From: Nitrososphaerota archaeon
GTDB lineage: Archaea; Thermoproteota; Nitrososphaeria; Nitrososphaerales; UBA57
NCBI GenBank assembly: GCA_022572285.1
Contig: JACZWF010000098.1
Location: 1 to 6,073, forward strand
Direction: 5' to 3'
DNA length: 6,073 bases
Shown here: piece by piece, positions 5,507 through 6,073 of the stretch
Layout of the letters: every line of letters begins with the position of its first letter
Position numbering within the stretch: the stretch's first letter is position 1
Notes under the pieces: model-generated
The model's database searches: none
Told to the model about the DNA's origin: nothing
What the model saw: the letters and a program-made list of their open reading frames with translations, nothing else
Made by a program: the position numbers and the translations under genes

Positions 5507-6025
5507 TTATACTGAAATCCTTGTTGCGAAGCCCCTAGTCCATCCATAAATGTTCTTCCATTGAAGAATTATCCTAAGCTTCATCGTGTTCCCTTGGTCG
5601 CAGTAATACGATACGGGGTTCGCTGCTATTGCTGAGCTGTATGGAAGGATTGTGGCTCCGCCAGGCCCCGAGAGCTCGAAGGGTTGATACAACTTAGACA
5701 AGCCGGCCTTCTTTCTCCACGTTTCCATAGAGTCCAGCCAGTTGTCTCCTCCATAGTTGACCTGAGTATCAAACTTAATGCCCACAGCTTTATAAGGAGT
5801 TGGGTTTAAAACTATCACCTGGCCACCGATATAAGCGTCGCTCTTGCTGCCGTAAGGCTTTGGTTCACCTATAGTTTGTACCTGAAGCTCCGGGCGGACT
5901 TTCTCAACAGCTTCTTTCTCTTCCCGTTGAGCTTTCTTCTTTTCTATCTCAGTCTGCTCTCCAAGATATCCGCATTGTTGTAGGCCAACAAACATTAGGA
6001 TGACTGTTGCAAATGGGCTTATCAA
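5507..6025 (-). CDS. Membrane-anchored hypothetical protein with coiled coil and probable beta domain
   Basis: I do not recognise this 172-residue protein. A hydrophobic segment (residues about 2-20, ISPFATVILMFVGLQQCGYL) is followed by a Glu/Lys-rich helix (22-43, TEIEKKKAQREEKEAVEK). RPELQV comes next, then a strand-rich domain with GGQVIVLNPTPYKAVGIKF and a closing KLRIILQWKNIYGWTRGFA. This order (one membrane helix, charged coiled coil, an RP motif, then a beta-sandwich-like domain) is common among small uncharacterised inner-membrane-anchored proteins; that is recalled, not tested. LQQC resembles a lipobox only poorly. The start is uncertain: TTG 6025 has no good ribosome binding site, ATG 5995 would cut the hydrophobic segment, and the frame is open without a stop through to 6073. 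The real start may therefore lie beyond the window. It stands apart from the glycan operon and on the opposite strand. No damage is visible. Confidence 0.6.
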   Translation of the reverse strand: MISPFATVILMFVGLQQCGYLGEQTEIEKKKAQREEKEAVEKVRPELQVQTIGEPKPYGSKSDAYIGGQVIVLNPTPYKAVGIKFDTQVNYGGDNWLDSMETWRKKAGLSKLYQPFELSGPGGATILPYSSAIAANPVSYYCDQGNTMKLRIILQWKNIYGWTRGFATRISV

Positions 6026-6073
6026 GTGAGGTGGACCCGGTTTCTTTGGACAGGTAATTGTGTTAATGGTTGA

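Noticed and set aside
1..6073. tRNA, rRNA, CRISPR array, insertion sequence ends, attachment site
   Set aside because: No tRNA-like fold, spaced direct repeats, transposase or paired terminal repeats were found by eye on either strand.

Overview
The window reads as DNA from a Gram-negative bacterium. The left end carries the start of a membrane-anchored TolB-like regulator, and the middle carries cell-surface glycan genes of a kind common in Proteobacteria and Nitrospirota. The exact lineage cannot be fixed from this sequence. Composition changes along the window: hand counts give about 65% G+C at 661-720, 53% at 1081-1140 and 37% at 1501-1560. The left ~1 kb therefore looks like a different sequence background from what follows.

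Layout. 1-188 is G+C-rich leader with no gene I can support. 189-1469 is a chimeric reading frame: its first ~288 codons are the N-terminal half of a TolB-like protein (three hydrophobic segments plus the TolB-like domain), and its last ~136 codons are the C-terminal domain of an FkbH-family protein. 1466-1822 is a VOC (glyoxalase/epimerase-like) protein whose last strand is cut off by a frame break; the missing end is still readable to 1868. A small doubtful ORF follows. 2090-2908 is an intact NodB-type polysaccharide deacetylase, and 2889-4004 is an intact GNAT-fold acyltransferase that overlaps it by 20 nt. The FkbH remnant, VOC gene, deacetylase and acyltransferase lie on one strand and look like part of an exopolysaccharide or O-antigen type locus that decorates sugars with acyl groups. 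Its left side has been truncated and joined to the TolB-like gene.

From 4005 to about 5370 I see no intact gene. This stretch holds decayed genes. On the minus strand (about 4454-5089) is an HNH endonuclease with three frame breaks, two CAG-to-TAG type stops and a probable loss of the catalytic Asn. On the plus strand (about 5102-5363) is a secreted staphylococcal-nuclease-like gene with an internal deletion, frame breaks and three stops. Between the acyltransferase and the HNH remnant are a small minus-strand ORF with a good ribosome binding site but an early TGA, and several hairpins.

5507-6025 (minus strand) is an intact, unrecognised membrane-anchored protein (hydrophobic segment, charged coiled coil, probable beta domain). 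Its frame stays open to the window edge, so its true start may lie outside.

I found no convincing new defence or mobile system. The most notable items are the in-frame TolB/FkbH chimera, the two decayed nuclease genes lying back to back, and the way each break can be reconstructed from the sequence.
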